Assembly (NCBI RefSeq): GCF_024529955.1
Contig: NZ_AP024858.1
Location: forward strand, 1 to 32,419
DNA from: Photobacterium toruni
GTDB lineage: Bacteria; Pseudomonadota; Gammaproteobacteria; Enterobacterales; Vibrionaceae
Direction: 5' to 3'
DNA: 32,419 bases
Below the pieces are notes generated by a model, which searched no databases, had not been told where the DNA came from, and saw nothing but the letters and a program-made list of their open reading frames with translations. A program made the position numbers and the translations under genes. Positions 31,643 through 32,419 of this stretch are shown in pieces; positions within the stretch are counted from its first letter, which is position 1; each line of letters starts with the position of its first letter.

Positions 31643-32419
31643 TTATGCATAATAAGCATCAAAGTGAGGTTTATCATTAGTTTCAATAGCATTAGTTATA
31701 ATGTCCCAAGCTAAGACTAGTTGTGGATGTACAGCTTCGGGAAGTTGTGTACCTAATGTCATTGACTTTGCATGACACTTCTCGTTCATATATTCATATA
31801 GAGCATTAGACTTCATTTCTGCGCCAGCGATACCCTGAAGTAAATTAGGTGCGATATTATCCGTCCCCTGTGTTCTAAAATCTGTCATATTGAACCTAAA
31901 CGAAAAGTACACCTCCATAATCTTCCTTACATAAGACTGTACCGCAATTGAATCGCATCTCTGTGGTTGTTCCAGGGCCTCTTTAACTTTACTTATTAGA
32001 TAAGCATACTCAGATCTGTGGTTTTTCAATAAATCAGGTAATAGATCAATCTGTGATTGGTCACCTTTACGATTAATCAAGAAGTATTGCGAACGCTTAA
32101 AGTTACCATTTTTCGTCTTGTAGTAAGACATCCACATTTTTACTAGATTGAAAAATTCAAAATTATGTGTAGAAATGAATAGTTGTTCTACTTGATCATG
32201 ATTCAATTTACTTTTGATAATGCCTAACACATTGTAGATATGGTTCGAATCAAGACTACAGATTGGGTCATCGAGGTAAACTATTGGTTTCACGTCTTGT
32301 AATGATTCATCTTCTAGTTGAGTAATGAAGTAAGCAAAGGCGATAGCGGTTCGTTCACCATCAGATAAGTGCTTGGCTTCTCTTTCTTCACGGATGAACT
32401 TGTATGAAGCACCAACGGC
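31643..32419 (-). CDS. RloC/Rad50-like ABC ATPase, C-terminal part (continues from 1437-1)
   Basis: This is the last 258 codons of the ATPase that begins at 1437. The frame entering at 32419 matches the frame leaving at position 1. It carries the rest of the ABC head: signature LSDGE, Walker B IVYLDDP, D-loop SLD and H-loop STHNF. The GTG at 32293 is an internal codon, not a start. The last 150 residues contain RKIME (an RxxxE pair) and a later CHAK histidine. These recall the Arg-Glu-His triad of the PrrC/RloC anticodon nuclease, but similar residues occur in AAA_13 proteins with no known nuclease activity and the Glu-His spacing here (47) is longer, so nuclease function is only a possibility. 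The SIR2-TPR gene starts about 200 bases downstream. Confidence 0.85.
   Translation of the reverse strand, partial: AVGASYKFIREEREAKHLSDGERTAIAFAYFITQLEDESLQDVKPIVYLDDPICSLDSNHIYNVLGIIKSKLNHDQVEQLFISTHNFEFFNLVKMWMSYYKTKNGNFKRSQYFLINRKGDQSQIDLLPDLLKNHRSEYAYLISKVKEALEQPQRCDSIAVQSYVRKIMEVYFSFRFNMTDFRTQGTDNIAPNLLQGIAGAEMKSNALYEYMNEKCHAKSMTLGTQLPEAVHPQLVLAWDIITNAIETNDKPHFDAYYA

Noticed and set aside
31643..32293. Separate 216-aa protein starting at GTG 32293
   Set aside because: The frame is open to the window end and continues in frame at base 1437-1; the GTG is internal to the ABC ATPase.

Overview
The window reads as a complete circular plasmid of about 32.4 kb from a Vibrionaceae-like gammaproteobacterium, most likely Photobacterium or a close relative. 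That host guess is an inference from low GC, the type of KfrA, ParA and EndA proteins, and the general style of the accessory genes. The two ends of the window join in frame inside one gene, an ABC-type ATPase whose N-terminal 479 codons lie at 1-1437 and whose C-terminal 258 codons lie at 31643-32419, both on the minus strand. That is strong evidence for circularity.

Backbone (about 9.7-16.7 kb): a ParA ATPase with a small ribbon-helix-helix partner (type Ib partition), an iteron origin with a DnaA box, a GATC-rich leader and four tandem 22-bp iterons, the initiator RepA, and a large duplicated iteron field downstream of rep. A serine resolvase, a periplasmic endonuclease I, two small plasmid/phage-type genes, a DUF1413-type regulator and a KfrA-like coiled-coil DNA-binding protein follow. 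Palindromes with a TTACGTAA core recur upstream of parA and on both sides of the endonuclease gene.

Accessory region A (1.7-8.5 kb): a second serine recombinase; a very AT-rich, translationally coupled four-gene operon (HipA-like kinase, DUF3037-like protein, membrane/GAF-like sensor, small protein); and a compact operon of a membrane-anchored P-loop ATPase, a single-pass membrane protein, a YdjM-type membrane hydrolase and a GspH/FimT-type pseudopilin. About 1.27 kb without a convincing gene follows.

Accessory region B (17-26.3 kb): mostly small orphan genes separated by about nine copies of a dispersed intergenic repeat. It includes an IS1111-type IS110-family element inserted in what looks like a terminator hairpin, a plasmid-borne chemotaxis receptor, a small secreted protein and a possible type I toxin with an antisense transcript.

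Region C (26.3-32.4 kb plus 1-1.4 kb): a GC-richer non-coding kilobase with strong hairpins; then a small acidic protein gene followed by an Aca2/YdiL-like regulator and a zinc-ribbon protein, with two inverted repeats in the promoter and leader. This layout is typical of anti-CRISPR operons. Last comes a SIR2-TPR protein downstream of the Rad50/RloC-like ATPase, a probable two-gene anti-phage module. The plasmid therefore seems to carry both defence and candidate counter-defence genes. No relaxase, conjugation genes, tRNA, rRNA or CRISPR array was recognised.
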